Shown piece by piece: positions 46,309 through 55,187 of a stretch of DNA of 64,000 nt. The stretch covers positions 2,914,001 through 2,978,000 of the forward strand of contig CAVZWW010000003.1 in the NCBI GenBank assembly GCA_963779225.1, given 5' to 3'. The notes beneath the pieces are model-generated. The model saw nothing but the letters and a program-made list of their open reading frames with translations, searched no databases and had not been told where the DNA came from. The position numbers and the translations under genes were made by a program. Each line of letters starts with the position of its first letter. The first letter of the stretch is position 1. This stretch comes from CAVPCZ01 sp963779225 (lineage in GTDB: Bacteria > Bacteroidota > Ignavibacteria > UBA10030 > UBA6906).

Positions 46309-47950
46309 GATGGTGTGTGCTGGACTGACTGCGCTGATGCTTTTCGGAGTACTCACGCAGGCTCAGTATCAATCCCAGAAAGAGAAAATGGACGACGCCC
46401 TCGGGGGAATCCAGACCAAGGTTCCGGTCGTCGTGTCCCAACCGGGTGGCATGGCTCTGGAATCCACCATCGATCCCGGCACGTACATGGTCGGGCCGTC
46501 GGACGTGATCGCCGTGAATATCTGGATGAGTCCGCCGGTGAACTTCGTGCTCACCGTGACGCCCGAGGGTACGCTGATTGTCCCTACGGTCGGGGAGATT
46601 CCCGTTGCGGGGAACACTCTTGCCCATGCCAAGGAGCGGGTCCTCGGTGAAGTCCGCGCCCGGTACGCACGCGCGGAAGCCACCATGACCCTCGTGGTCC
46701 CGCGGCCGATCGTCGTCAATGTCCTGGGTCAGGTGTTGAATCCCGGATTGTATACCATGACCGCCGCCGACCGTGCCGGCCGGCTCATTGAAAAGGCGAA
46801 TGAGATCCTCCCCTCGCAACGGGGAATCGATCTTCCGCCGGCCGCGGAGTATGTCGCCACCCGGAACATCATGCTCCGTCACCGGGATGGAACGGCCGAT
46901 CGTGTTGACATTCCGTTGTATGTGGCAACAAAGAAGGAGAAGCTCAATCCGTTGCTGCGCGAAGGCGATGTGGTCATTGTTCCCGAACGTCATCCGGAAC
47001 GGAACGTGTTCGGTGTGTACGGGGAAGTGAACCTGCCCGGACGGTTTGAACTTGCCGCGGGCGACAGCCTCAGCACGGCCTTGCAGCTGGCGCAAGGGTT
47101 CGGTCAGCGCGCACGCGCCGACAGTGTGCTCTTTTCGCGGCTCAGTGCCGATGGCGGGGAGCAGCAGACACAGCTGCTGGACCTGCGGGACATCTTCCGC
47201 GGGAATTCCGTCAACCTGGCGCTGGAACCCGGCGATAGAATTATTGTGCCGCGAAGTCCGGATCTCCGTCAGGATTATCGCGTGTACATTGACGGAGAAG
47301 TGAGGAATCCCGGCATGTATCCGATTACGAAGGATCGGACCCGGCTTTCGGAGCTCATGCGTCTGGCCGGGGGCTTCACGGAATCTGCCTCGTTGAAAAC
47401 CGCCCAGCTCATCCGGCGCTCAATCAATAAGAACGATCTCGATATGGAGATCCTGGAGAGCATTCGCGGTGGGATTGCTTCGGAAGACAGTACGTACTAT
47501 CAGCTGGAGACCCAGTTGCGTGTCAAGAAGGAGCTCGTTGTTGTAGATTTCGATCGCCTTTTTGCACAGAACGACACGACGCAGGATGTCATTTTGCGGA
47601 GTGAGGACTACGTGCATGTTCCTTCTCAGAAGGTCACGGTGTATGTGTTCGGACAGGTGATTTCCAACGGATACATACCGTTCGTGGCCGGCGAGGGGGT
47701 GGCGTACTATGTGAAAAAGGCGGGTGGATACACCGATCGTGCACGTGAGGGAGATGTGAGAATTGTCAAAGCCCGGACACGGCAGTGGCTTGCCGCGAGT
47801 GAGACAACCATCGAAGCGGGAGACTACATCTGGGTTCCCCGCGTTATAGAACGTTCCTTCGGATACTATATGAGCATCGTGGGTCAGACTGCCGCCATCG
47901 TGAGTGTGGCCCTCAGCATCATTCTTCTTACCGTCCAGATCAGCAATTAA
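46295..47950 (+). CDS. SLBB-domain polysaccharide export protein (Wza-like)
   Basis: 551 residues. A signal peptide (GLTALMLFGVLTQAQ) is followed by the Poly_export domain (YMVGPSDVIAVNIWMSPPVNFVLTVTPEGTLIVPTVGEI), two or more SLBB domains (VNVLGQVLNPGLYTM, GVYGEVNLPGRFEL, VYIDGEVRNPGMYPI, VYVFGQVISNGYIPF) and a C-terminal membrane segment. It lacks the lipobox cysteine of Wza and is longer than the enterobacterial protein. It would form the outer-membrane conduit for the polymer. The following gene encodes a Wzz/Wzc-type protein, the usual partner. Confidence 0.9.
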   Translation: MGHARMVCAGLTALMLFGVLTQAQYQSQKEKMDDALGGIQTKVPVVVSQPGGMALESTIDPGTYMVGPSDVIAVNIWMSPPVNFVLTVTPEGTLIVPTVGEIPVAGNTLAHAKERVLGEVRARYARAEATMTLVVPRPIVVNVLGQVLNPGLYTMTAADRAGRLIEKANEILPSQRGIDLPPAAEYVATRNIMLRHRDGTADRVDIPLYVATKKEKLNPLLREGDVVIVPERHPERNVFGVYGEVNLPGRFELAAGDSLSTALQLAQGFGQRARADSVLFSRLSADGGEQQTQLLDLRDIFRGNSVNLALEPGDRIIVPRSPDLRQDYRVYIDGEVRNPGMYPITKDRTRLSELMRLAGGFTESASLKTAQLIRRSINKNDLDMEILESIRGGIASEDSTYYQLETQLRVKKELVVVDFDRLFAQNDTTQDVILRSEDYVHVPSQKVTVYVFGQVISNGYIPFVAGEGVAYYVKKAGGYTDRAREGDVRIVKARTRQWLAASETTIEAGDYIWVPRVIERSFGYYMSIVGQTAAIVSVALSIILLTVQISN

Positions 47951-47963
47951 CAGGCACGCACCT

Positions 47964-49070
47964 ATGGAGTATCTGATCGCGATTCTGCGATGGAAAAGAG
48001 CCATTGCCATGTTTGTCATTGCCGCAACGGTGATTTCCATCGCGGTCAGCTTTCTTCTGCCGAAATGGTATCGCTCTGATATTACGGTCCTTCCTCCACG
48101 CACGCAGAGTCTGCTCGGAGGCTTGAGCCCCTTCGCCGCCATTTTGAAAGATTTTACTCCCACAGGCTCTGCTGCGCGGATGGGCGGGAGCGGAAGCGTC
48201 AATTACTTTGCCATTCTTAAAAGCCGCCGCGCGTGGGAACAGATTATCCGGCGTTATGACCTGCTGACAGTGTACGATATTGATGACGGCTCCATCGAAG
48301 AGGCGCTCAAGGAGTTTGAATCAAATATCGATATTGAAGTGAGTGACGACGGGAGCATTTCTGTGGGGATCCTGGACCGCGATTCGCTCCGGGCCGCTGC
48401 CATGGCCAATGGAATGGTGGAGACGTTGAATGCCATCGCTGTCGAGCTCGGGACAACGGAAGCACGGAGCAACCGGGAGTTCCTCGGAAAGCGGGTCGAC
48501 GACACAAAGACGGAACTTGCGGCCGCAGAGGAAGCGCTCAAAAAGTATCAGGAACAAAAAGGCATGATCATTCTGTCGGACGATGCGAAATCCACCGCGA
48601 CGGCCATCGGTGAGTTGTTCGCCAAAAAGGTGAGTCTCGAAGTGGAGCTCGCGATTCTCAAGAAAACGACCGGGACGGAGAACACGGCGTACAAGCAACT
48701 CCTTCTCGAATTGCAGGAAATCAGACGAACCCTTTCAACATTTCCTGAAATCGGCATTACCTCGTTCCGGCTGTATCGCGATCTGCTTATCCCTCAGAAA
48801 GTCCTGGAGTTCCTGATTCCCATGTACGAGCAGGCACGGATTGAGGAGCAGAAAGACATACCCGTCGTCATTGTTCTGGACAAAGCCGTGCCGGCGGAAA
48901 AGAAAACCCTGCCACGACGCATGATTATTGTGGCATCCTCCGCGCTTTCATCGTTGATTGTGGCCTTGATGGCCGTCGCTGCGATTGTCCGTACCGAACA
49001 ATTCAAACGTGCCTATCCCGACAAATTTGCACTTCTGCGCTCGGCACTCGGGCGCAGGGCTCGCAGCTGA
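47964..49070 (+). CDS. Wzz-family chain-length determinant protein
   Basis: 368 residues from the ATG at 47964. Two transmembrane helices bracket the protein: about residues 13-34 (AIAMFVIAATVISIAVSFLLP) and near the C-terminus (RRMIIVASSALSSLIVALMAVAAIV). Between them lies the long helical periplasmic region (AAAEEALKKYQEQKGM...) and a PxxP-like segment (VVIVLDKAVPAEKKTLPRR) before the second helix. It lacks the tyrosine-kinase domain of Wzc, so it regulates the length of the polymer like Wzz. It starts 13 bases after the export protein. Confidence 0.86.
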   Translation: MEYLIAILRWKRAIAMFVIAATVISIAVSFLLPKWYRSDITVLPPRTQSLLGGLSPFAAILKDFTPTGSAARMGGSGSVNYFAILKSRRAWEQIIRRYDLLTVYDIDDGSIEEALKEFESNIDIEVSDDGSISVGILDRDSLRAAAMANGMVETLNAIAVELGTTEARSNREFLGKRVDDTKTELAAAEEALKKYQEQKGMIILSDDAKSTATAIGELFAKKVSLEVELAILKKTTGTENTAYKQLLLELQEIRRTLSTFPEIGITSFRLYRDLLIPQKVLEFLIPMYEQARIEEQKDIPVVIVLDKAVPAEKKTLPRRMIIVASSALSSLIVALMAVAAIVRTEQFKRAYPDKFALLRSALGRRARS

Positions 49071-49079
49071 GCAGAAGTC

Positions 49080-50441
49080 TTGAACCTGAATGTCCCTCTG
49101 ATATCATCCCGGTGGGTCGCCGGCGCCATTGCCGCACTCGTGGCAATCGTCGCAGCGTGTTCAACCCAGGCCGGTCCCTATGTCCCGATCATCCTGCTCG
49201 CCCTCGCCTACGTCGTGTGGTCATATCCCCGTCCCGTGGCGGCAATCTCCACAATCATCCTGATGAACGTGTACGTCCTGGAACAGTCTGAGGGTATTAC
49301 TCTGGAAGAGGTCGCCATCGGCCTGTATCTGTACGGGTACCTCGGATACTGGTTCGTCTCGAAGGTGTTCTTTCAACGCGATCGTTTTGTCACGCACCGG
49401 CTGCACTGGTATCTGATCGTGTTCTTGATGATCTGCGCGGCATCCGTGATTCTTATCCTCGCAACGGGAACTTCACCGGAATTCTGGTTTCGCGACGGGT
49501 TGACCATCTCGACGCTGCTGCTTGCCTTTCCGGCGAAGGAAGCCATACGGACGGAGCGCGGGCTGGCGATCGTCGTCGGATCCTACGCGCTGCTGGTCGG
49601 TTCGCTGGCTCTGGTGAATCTCACGCAGTACCGGGCGGCGACTCTGGCCGCGAACTATCTCTGGGAATTGTGGGGTGGACGCCGTCCATTCGGGAGCGCG
49701 TTCTATGGTTCCCTCGGTGTAGGTGCTATCAGCTTCCTGGTGCACGCGCCGGGATTCCGCCAGCGCGTCGCATCGTTCATGTTGGCGTTGCTTGGCTTCC
49801 TGGCGCTCGCGACGACGTTCTACAGAGGATTCTGGATCGGGACGTTCTTTGCCTGCGTGGTCCTGCTCTTCCTCGTTGGACGCCAGAAGGGCACTCGTCT
49901 GCTCGGGATAGGCCTCGTCAGCGTGATTGTTGCAGGCGGAGTGATCCTGCTCGCAACCGGGTCGGTGGGTGGTCACGTTATCGATGCCCTCGGCACGAGG
50001 ATCCTCTCCTCCGGAAAGGCGATGGGGGATATTTCCATCGCCAACCGTATCGACGAGTCGAAAACGGTTCTCGGGCTGGTCAAATCGAGTCCGCTTGTGG
50101 GATATGGCTACGGCGCCTGGTTCCGTCACTTCAACATCATCTACCGGACGACAGAAGTCGTCCAGTATATCCACAACACCTACGTCTTCCTTCTCTTCAA
50201 GGTGGGGGTCTTCGGATTGATCGCGTTTGGCGCCTACTATCTTTCCGTTCTAAAGGAGGGATTGTATCAGTCGCGAAGTCAGAATGTCAGCGCTCTGCGT
50301 CTTGCGATGATCCGGGCGGGAGTAGCGATTCTCGTCGGGTACCTGTTCGTCGGAACAAGTATGGGCCTCCTCCAGGACAAGCAGGCATTGATGATCATCA
50401 TGCTCTCCACGGCATTTGTGACTTCGGCGCCGGAGCAATAA
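49080..50441 (+). CDS. O-antigen ligase/polymerase family protein
   Basis: 453 residues with about a dozen transmembrane helices and one large periplasmic loop, typical of the Wzy/WaaL/RfaL superfamily. The region ATTFYRGFWIGTFFACVVLLFLV and the loop with SSPLVGYGYGAWFRHF...HNTYVFLLFKVGVFGLIAFGAYY match the Wzy_C core. It either polymerises repeat units or ligates polymer to a lipid. The start codon is a TTG at 49080. Start and stop are close to both neighbours (9 and 1 bases). Confidence 0.8.
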   Translation: MNLNVPLISSRWVAGAIAALVAIVAACSTQAGPYVPIILLALAYVVWSYPRPVAAISTIILMNVYVLEQSEGITLEEVAIGLYLYGYLGYWFVSKVFFQRDRFVTHRLHWYLIVFLMICAASVILILATGTSPEFWFRDGLTISTLLLAFPAKEAIRTERGLAIVVGSYALLVGSLALVNLTQYRAATLAANYLWELWGGRRPFGSAFYGSLGVGAISFLVHAPGFRQRVASFMLALLGFLALATTFYRGFWIGTFFACVVLLFLVGRQKGTRLLGIGLVSVIVAGGVILLATGSVGGHVIDALGTRILSSGKAMGDISIANRIDESKTVLGLVKSSPLVGYGYGAWFRHFNIIYRTTEVVQYIHNTYVFLLFKVGVFGLIAFGAYYLSVLKEGLYQSRSQNVSALRLAMIRAGVAILVGYLFVGTSMGLLQDKQALMIIMLSTAFVTSAPEQ

Positions 50442-50442
50442 G

Positions 50443-51870
50443 GTGCCCCAGTACAAACCCCAGAGCATACTTCAGAACCTCCGGTGGCTTGCCGGCGCGA
50501 ATTTTGCCGTGAAGCCGATCTGGTTTGTCTTCCTCCTGGTATCCACCCGGGCGTTGGGCCCCGACGAATTCGGCAAATTCATGTACGCGTTTTCCTATGT
50601 CGCCCTGTTCGTGTATCTGTTTGAAGGCGGCATCGATATGTACACGATGCGCGAGCTGTCCGCCGATCCGACACGGTTCAAGGTTTTCTTCGGACAGACG
50701 ACGCTGCTGAAACTCATCTCCAGTGTCTGCTTTGCGATAGCGGTGGGGATCACCTTTTTCATCGTTGACCTGTCCGGTGAACAGAGGGTGTTGATCATGC
50801 TTGCGGTTGTGCACATGGTCTTTCAAACTGCAATGATCCATTTCCGTTTCATTTTCCGCGCCTTTGAGGTGATGCAGTATGAAGCGCGGTCGATTCTTCT
50901 GGAGAAGATCGGAGTCGTCGTGCTGTGCGGCGCGGCAATTCTTGTGAGCAATCGCGCCCAACTGTTCATGACCGGGTTCGTCCTGGCGTATGCCATAACA
51001 TCCGTGTTTACGTTCGTCATGGTGTGGCGCCGGGTTGGCCTGCCACAATGGTCGTTTGATCCGGTTGCCCTCTGGAGAAACGTGCTCAAGCCTGCTATGC
51101 CGTTTGCGCTCATGGGCATTTTTACCATCGTCTACTATCGCTCCGCCACACTCCTGCTGCAGCAGATCACGGGGAGTGTCACGGCTGTCGGCTACTACAA
51201 CGCGGGTTTCCGGCTGGTCGAGGCATTTGCGCTCCTGCCGACGATCATTGTCGTGCCCCTCTATGCGACATTTGCACGAAGCGGCGAAGACAAAACCCAG
51301 GTGAGACGGCTCCTCCCCCAGGCGGTGCGGATCCTGCTCGCCTTGTCCGTCGCGGTGTCCCTCCCTCTGATCTTGTTCCATGCGGAAATCACGGAGGTGC
51401 TTTTCGGAGCGGCGTTTCTTCCGGCTTCCGCTTCGATCGGCCTCGTCGTGCTGACCATGGTGCCGGTCGGAATGACGTGGCTGTTCGGAAACCTCGCCGG
51501 TGCGGTGAAACGTCAACGACTCCTCAACTGGTATATCGTCGGCATCACGCTATCCAACCTCATCCTGAACTGGTTGCTGATTGCACGGCATGGAGTGATG
51601 GGAGCCGCGATCACCACGCTGGTGAGCGAACTGTCCATGGCTGCCAGCGCGGCATGGGTTGTTCGTGACTATATCGACCTCGGTGAATGTGCCAGAGCGT
51701 TTGCCGGTGTGTTCGTGCCGGCGGGAGTGGTGCTCGCCGCCGGGAAGCTGCATCTGTTTCCCGGATCATTCCCCGTGCAGTTGTCACTGACCCTGCTGTG
51801 TCTGAGTGTGGGATTCCTGGTGAGCGGGGCCGTTCGCATCAAAGATGTGCGACGATTCATGAACGTGTGA
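50443..51870 (+). CDS. Polysaccharide flippase (Wzx / MATE-like)
   Basis: 475 residues and about 12 transmembrane helices with GTG start. Segments such as NLRWLAGANFAVKPIWFVFLLVSTRALGPDEFGKFMYAFSYVALF and GSVTAVGYYNAGFRLVEAFALLPTIIVVPLYATFAR are typical of MOP-superfamily polysaccharide exporters. It should flip undecaprenyl-linked repeat units across the inner membrane. Together with the ligase-like gene immediately before it, it gives the operon the makings of a Wzx/Wzy-dependent pathway. Confidence 0.88.
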   Translation: MPQYKPQSILQNLRWLAGANFAVKPIWFVFLLVSTRALGPDEFGKFMYAFSYVALFVYLFEGGIDMYTMRELSADPTRFKVFFGQTTLLKLISSVCFAIAVGITFFIVDLSGEQRVLIMLAVVHMVFQTAMIHFRFIFRAFEVMQYEARSILLEKIGVVVLCGAAILVSNRAQLFMTGFVLAYAITSVFTFVMVWRRVGLPQWSFDPVALWRNVLKPAMPFALMGIFTIVYYRSATLLLQQITGSVTAVGYYNAGFRLVEAFALLPTIIVVPLYATFARSGEDKTQVRRLLPQAVRILLALSVAVSLPLILFHAEITEVLFGAAFLPASASIGLVVLTMVPVGMTWLFGNLAGAVKRQRLLNWYIVGITLSNLILNWLLIARHGVMGAAITTLVSELSMAASAAWVVRDYIDLGECARAFAGVFVPAGVVLAAGKLHLFPGSFPVQLSLTLLCLSVGFLVSGAVRIKDVRRFMNV

Positions 51871-51939
51871 CAGTGTTCGCGTTCTGCAGAGAACGGTGGA
51901 GAAGGGCGGCATGAATACGTAACCCGGACGGTCTGTACA

Positions 51940-53148
51940 ATGAAGATCCTTATCGTGTGCCCCCTGGTTCCCTATCCGCTCGTCGATGGAGCCAGCAAAT
52001 CGGTGTACTATCCCATCAAGGTCCTCGCCGGACGCGGGCACGAAGTGCATTTTGCGTGTCTGACAGAGAAGATCAGACCGGAAGCCATCCGGGCGCTCGA
52101 ACAGTACTGCGTCGTCGATGTGGTGGAGAGTCCGAAGAAACCGACCGCCGTCGGCGCCCTCCGGTCGTTGCTCTCGTCAACGCCGTACGATATGCATCGT
52201 TTCCATAACCGTGAACTGCTCGACCGGATCAAGAGAAAGTTGGCGGAGTCCCGCTTCGATGTTCTCCAGGCAGAAGGCATACATTCCGCATACTACGCCC
52301 TTGAAGTGCGCAAGGACCATGATATTCCGCTGCTGCTCCGGGTGAATACGATTCAGCACATGAATCTGCTCCGTTCGGTGGGGACGTATGCCAATCCGCT
52401 GATCAACCTCTACCTTATGTTCGAGGGACGCAAGGTCAGGCGGTACGAGGTTCAGGAGGGACGCAAGTTCGATCTCAATCTTGTCATCTCCGACCATGAC
52501 GGCAAGATACTGCAACGGCTCGATCCGGGAATCGCCTGCATGACGATCCCGGCCGGAGTTGACCTCAACGAATTCGTTCCCGGAACAGCCGAACCCGATC
52601 CGAACACCGTTCTCTGGATGGGTGCGTTGTCCTGGCCGCCGAATCGGGACAGTTTCTGGTGGTTCTACAATCACATTGTACCGCATCTGGTACGTCGCGT
52701 TCCCGGGGTGAAAATCCATATCGTGGGAAGCTCCCCGCCAAAGGATATCCTCACTCTCCGGCATCCCCGTGTGCAGATACATGGGTTTGTGCCGGACATC
52801 AGTGATGCGCTCCGACGTGCCGCGGTGTGTGTGGTTCCCCTGCAGGTAGGAAGCGGAATCCGGGTGAAACTTCTTGAAATGTTCGCCATGAAGAAGGCGG
52901 TGGTTTGTACATCGATTGGCGCGGAAGGTCTCCATGTGGAGAATGAGAAACATCTGTTGCTCGCCGATTCTCCGGATGCGTTTGCCGGGGCTGTTGCCCG
53001 TCTGCTTGACGATGCACAACTCCGAAAAGCGCTTGGTGAGAATGCCTATCGACATGTGCAGGATTCGTACACATGGGAGAAAATGGGACCGCTCTACGAG
53101 GATGCATATCGAAGGGTGATCCGGGGATATGCTCCTGCGCAGGGGTAA
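51940..53148 (+). CDS. Glycosyltransferase, GT4 family
   Basis: 402 residues with the GT-B fold. The N-terminal MKILIVCPLVPYPLVDGASKSVYYPIKVLAGRGHEVHFACL and C-terminal LWMGALSWPPNRDSFWWFYNHIVPHLVRRVPGVKIHIVGSSPPKDI, then VCVVPLQVGSGIRVKLLEMFAMKKAVVCTSIGAEGL are typical of retaining GT4 enzymes, including the acidic-type donor site in this last part. It adds one sugar of the repeat unit in the cytoplasm. The start ATG at 51940 lies 69 bases after the flippase. A 181-bp gap follows before the next gene. Confidence 0.88.
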   Translation: MKILIVCPLVPYPLVDGASKSVYYPIKVLAGRGHEVHFACLTEKIRPEAIRALEQYCVVDVVESPKKPTAVGALRSLLSSTPYDMHRFHNRELLDRIKRKLAESRFDVLQAEGIHSAYYALEVRKDHDIPLLLRVNTIQHMNLLRSVGTYANPLINLYLMFEGRKVRRYEVQEGRKFDLNLVISDHDGKILQRLDPGIACMTIPAGVDLNEFVPGTAEPDPNTVLWMGALSWPPNRDSFWWFYNHIVPHLVRRVPGVKIHIVGSSPPKDILTLRHPRVQIHGFVPDISDALRRAAVCVVPLQVGSGIRVKLLEMFAMKKAVVCTSIGAEGLHVENEKHLLLADSPDAFAGAVARLLDDAQLRKALGENAYRHVQDSYTWEKMGPLYEDAYRRVIRGYAPAQG

Positions 53149-53329
53149 GATTCGTGTGGATAGACGCCATCGGTCGTGCCGTGCCATATCGCCTGAACTT
53201 GGACGAAAAAGGGGACTCCGCCGCCGGGCACAAAGGGACCCACACGGGTGACAACACGGGAGGGGCGGGAGGCCCCGCCGCTTCCATAATGCGGAGGCCT
53301 GCCACCAGGTTCTGCATTCGTGCCGGACG

Positions 53330-54418
53330 ATGAGGAGACAACGAGAAGTGCTTCGAATTCTGTATATTGGTATGCGGTATGATTACGGGGACTCCCGCAG
53401 GGGTGACTGCTATGAATATGTCAATTTTCTCGACACGCTCCAGCGGATGCAGCATCTGGAAGTGACCCATTTTCCGTTTGACGTTGTTTTGCGTGAGGCG
53501 GGGAGAGCAGAAATGAACCGGCGGTTGCTTGCGACTGTCGACAGCGTGAGACCGGATGTCTGCTTCTTTGTCCTGTTCAATGACGAGATTGCCCGTGAGA
53601 CAATCGAACGCATTTCCCGCCGCAGCGGCGTGCGAACCGTAAACTGGTTCGCCGATGATCACTGGCGCTTCGAATCGTTCTCCCGTCATTGGGCGACGGC
53701 GTTTAACTTCGTCACCACGACCGACGCTGCAGCGGTGGAAAAATATCGGAGGCATGGCGTAGAAACCGTCATCCACACACAGTGGGGTTTCAACCCGTTT
53801 CGGTATCGTGCCCGGCACATTGCCTGTGATGGGAAGGTCGCATTTGTGGGGCAGGTGCATTCTCATCGTCGTGACCTTGTCCGGCGGCTGGAGTCTTCCG
53901 GCTTTTCCGTGAGTTGCTGGGGGCTCGGTTGGCCGAACGGACGGCTGCCGTTCGATGACATGGTGAAACTGTTTTCGCGCAGCGCGATCAGTCTGAATTT
54001 TGCCGAGAGTTCTCTCGCAATGAACGGGAAGTCTCTGGCAAAGGTGTTCCTCAATAGACGGGCGGATGGCACATTTCACGTGCATGGCATACGGCGGATG
54101 AAGGAAAATACGGCAACCCTCTTCGGCGAGCGACGGCTCCAGATCAAAGGGAGGGTGTTCGAGATTCCCGGTGCAGGGGGATTTCTGCTTACAGAGGCGG
54201 CGGATAATCTCGAGCGCTACTTTGTGCCCGATCAGGAGATTGTGACCTTCCGTTCGCCGGCGGAGATGGTCGAGAAGGTGCGATATTTCCTGGCGCACGA
54301 CGAAAGTCGTGAACGCATCCGTCTTGCAGGATATGAGCGCGCGGTACGTGATCATTCCTACGTTCAACGGTTTCTGGAAATCTTTGAGAGAATGGGAGTC
54401 CATGAGAAGATTCAATGA
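53330..54418 (+). CDS. CgeB-like glycosyltransferase
   Basis: 362 residues, GT-B like. The opening VLRILYIGMRYDYGDSRRGDCYEYVNFLDTL and the later YRRHGVETVIHTQWGFNPFRYR, VAFVGQVHSHRRDLVRRLESSGFSVSCWGLGWPNGRLPFDDMVKLF and GRVFEIPGAGGFLLTEAADNLERYF are characteristic of the CgeB/spore-maturation glycosyltransferase group, where the E-x7-E type donor site lies near the end. Its function in polysaccharide synthesis is inferred from location. The 181-bp gap before it contains no gene that I can support. It overlaps the next gene by 17 bases. Confidence 0.8.
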   Translation: MRRQREVLRILYIGMRYDYGDSRRGDCYEYVNFLDTLQRMQHLEVTHFPFDVVLREAGRAEMNRRLLATVDSVRPDVCFFVLFNDEIARETIERISRRSGVRTVNWFADDHWRFESFSRHWATAFNFVTTTDAAAVEKYRRHGVETVIHTQWGFNPFRYRARHIACDGKVAFVGQVHSHRRDLVRRLESSGFSVSCWGLGWPNGRLPFDDMVKLFSRSAISLNFAESSLAMNGKSLAKVFLNRRADGTFHVHGIRRMKENTATLFGERRLQIKGRVFEIPGAGGFLLTEAADNLERYFVPDQEIVTFRSPAEMVEKVRYFLAHDESRERIRLAGYERAVRDHSYVQRFLEIFERMGVHEKIQ

Positions 54419-55187
54419 CCCGTTGAAAGACTGGGGCTATCTGGTGTACCGGTGGATGAAGGCATTTGCCGACCCGATTCAACTGTTCATGGCGGTTCCA
54501 CGCTATGCACGGTTCCTCACGGAGTGGGTGAAGTACAAGAGACTGGACGGTGCGGAAGGAACGCGGCTGGTTGACAGCTTTCCCTGTCTGAGTGACCGCA
54601 CGGCGAAAAGTGGCGCCGACTCGCATTATTTCTTTCAGGATCGCTGGGCTTTTGCCCGCGTCCGGGAGAGCGGTGCAATGGAGCACGTCGACGTGGGATC
54701 GCGCCTCGATTTTATCGGTTTTCTCACAACGATCTGTGCCGTGACGTTCGTCGATATCCGGCCATTTGAGGTGCCGGTTGACAACCTCGATTCCCGGCAG
54801 GGATCGATCCTTGCCATGCCGTATCCTGACGCGAGCGTGCGCTCGCTTTCCTGCCTGCACGTGTCAGAACATATCGGCCTGGGACGCTATGGCGATCCCC
54901 TGGATCCTGCGGGCACGAGGAAGGCCTGTGCGGAGCTTCAACGCATCCTGGCTGTCGGGGGCCATTTGTATTTTTCGCTCCCGGTGGGGAAGCCGCGCGT
55001 GTGCTTCAACGCGCACCGGATTCACGCACCCGCGCAGATTCTCGAGTATTTTTCAGAGTTGTCGCTTGTCGAACTTTCAGGCATCACGGACGAGGGAGCG
55101 TTCATCCGGAATATCGATATGCAGGTATTGACACAATCAGACTATGCCTGTGGATTGTTCCACTTTTCCAGGGAACAGGGGCTGTGA
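54402..55187 (+). CDS. DUF268-type protein, possible sugar methyltransferase
   Basis: 261 residues from the ATG at 54402. The layout resembles the DUF268 group: a basic, aromatic N-terminus, then EHVDVGSRLDFIGFLTTICAVTFVDIRPFEV, SILAMPYPDASVRSLSCLHVSEHIGLGRYGDPLDPAGTRKACAELQRILAVGGHLYFSLPVG, which reads like a class I S-adenosylmethionine fold (motif I near VDVGS, post-I Asp, and an ...RILAVGGHLYFS strand). A methyl transfer to a sugar is plausible but not shown. It overlaps both the CgeB-like gene (17 bases) and the next glycosyltransferase (GTGA). Confidence 0.7.
   Translation: MRRFNDPLKDWGYLVYRWMKAFADPIQLFMAVPRYARFLTEWVKYKRLDGAEGTRLVDSFPCLSDRTAKSGADSHYFFQDRWAFARVRESGAMEHVDVGSRLDFIGFLTTICAVTFVDIRPFEVPVDNLDSRQGSILAMPYPDASVRSLSCLHVSEHIGLGRYGDPLDPAGTRKACAELQRILAVGGHLYFSLPVGKPRVCFNAHRIHAPAQILEYFSELSLVELSGITDEGAFIRNIDMQVLTQSDYACGLFHFSREQGL

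Noticed and set aside
53073..53333. A small frame (86 codons) in the gap before the CgeB-like gene, ending in an ATGA overlap
   Set aside because: No ribosome-binding site, low-complexity Gly/Arg-rich sequence and no family resemblance; most of it lies inside the GT4 gene.
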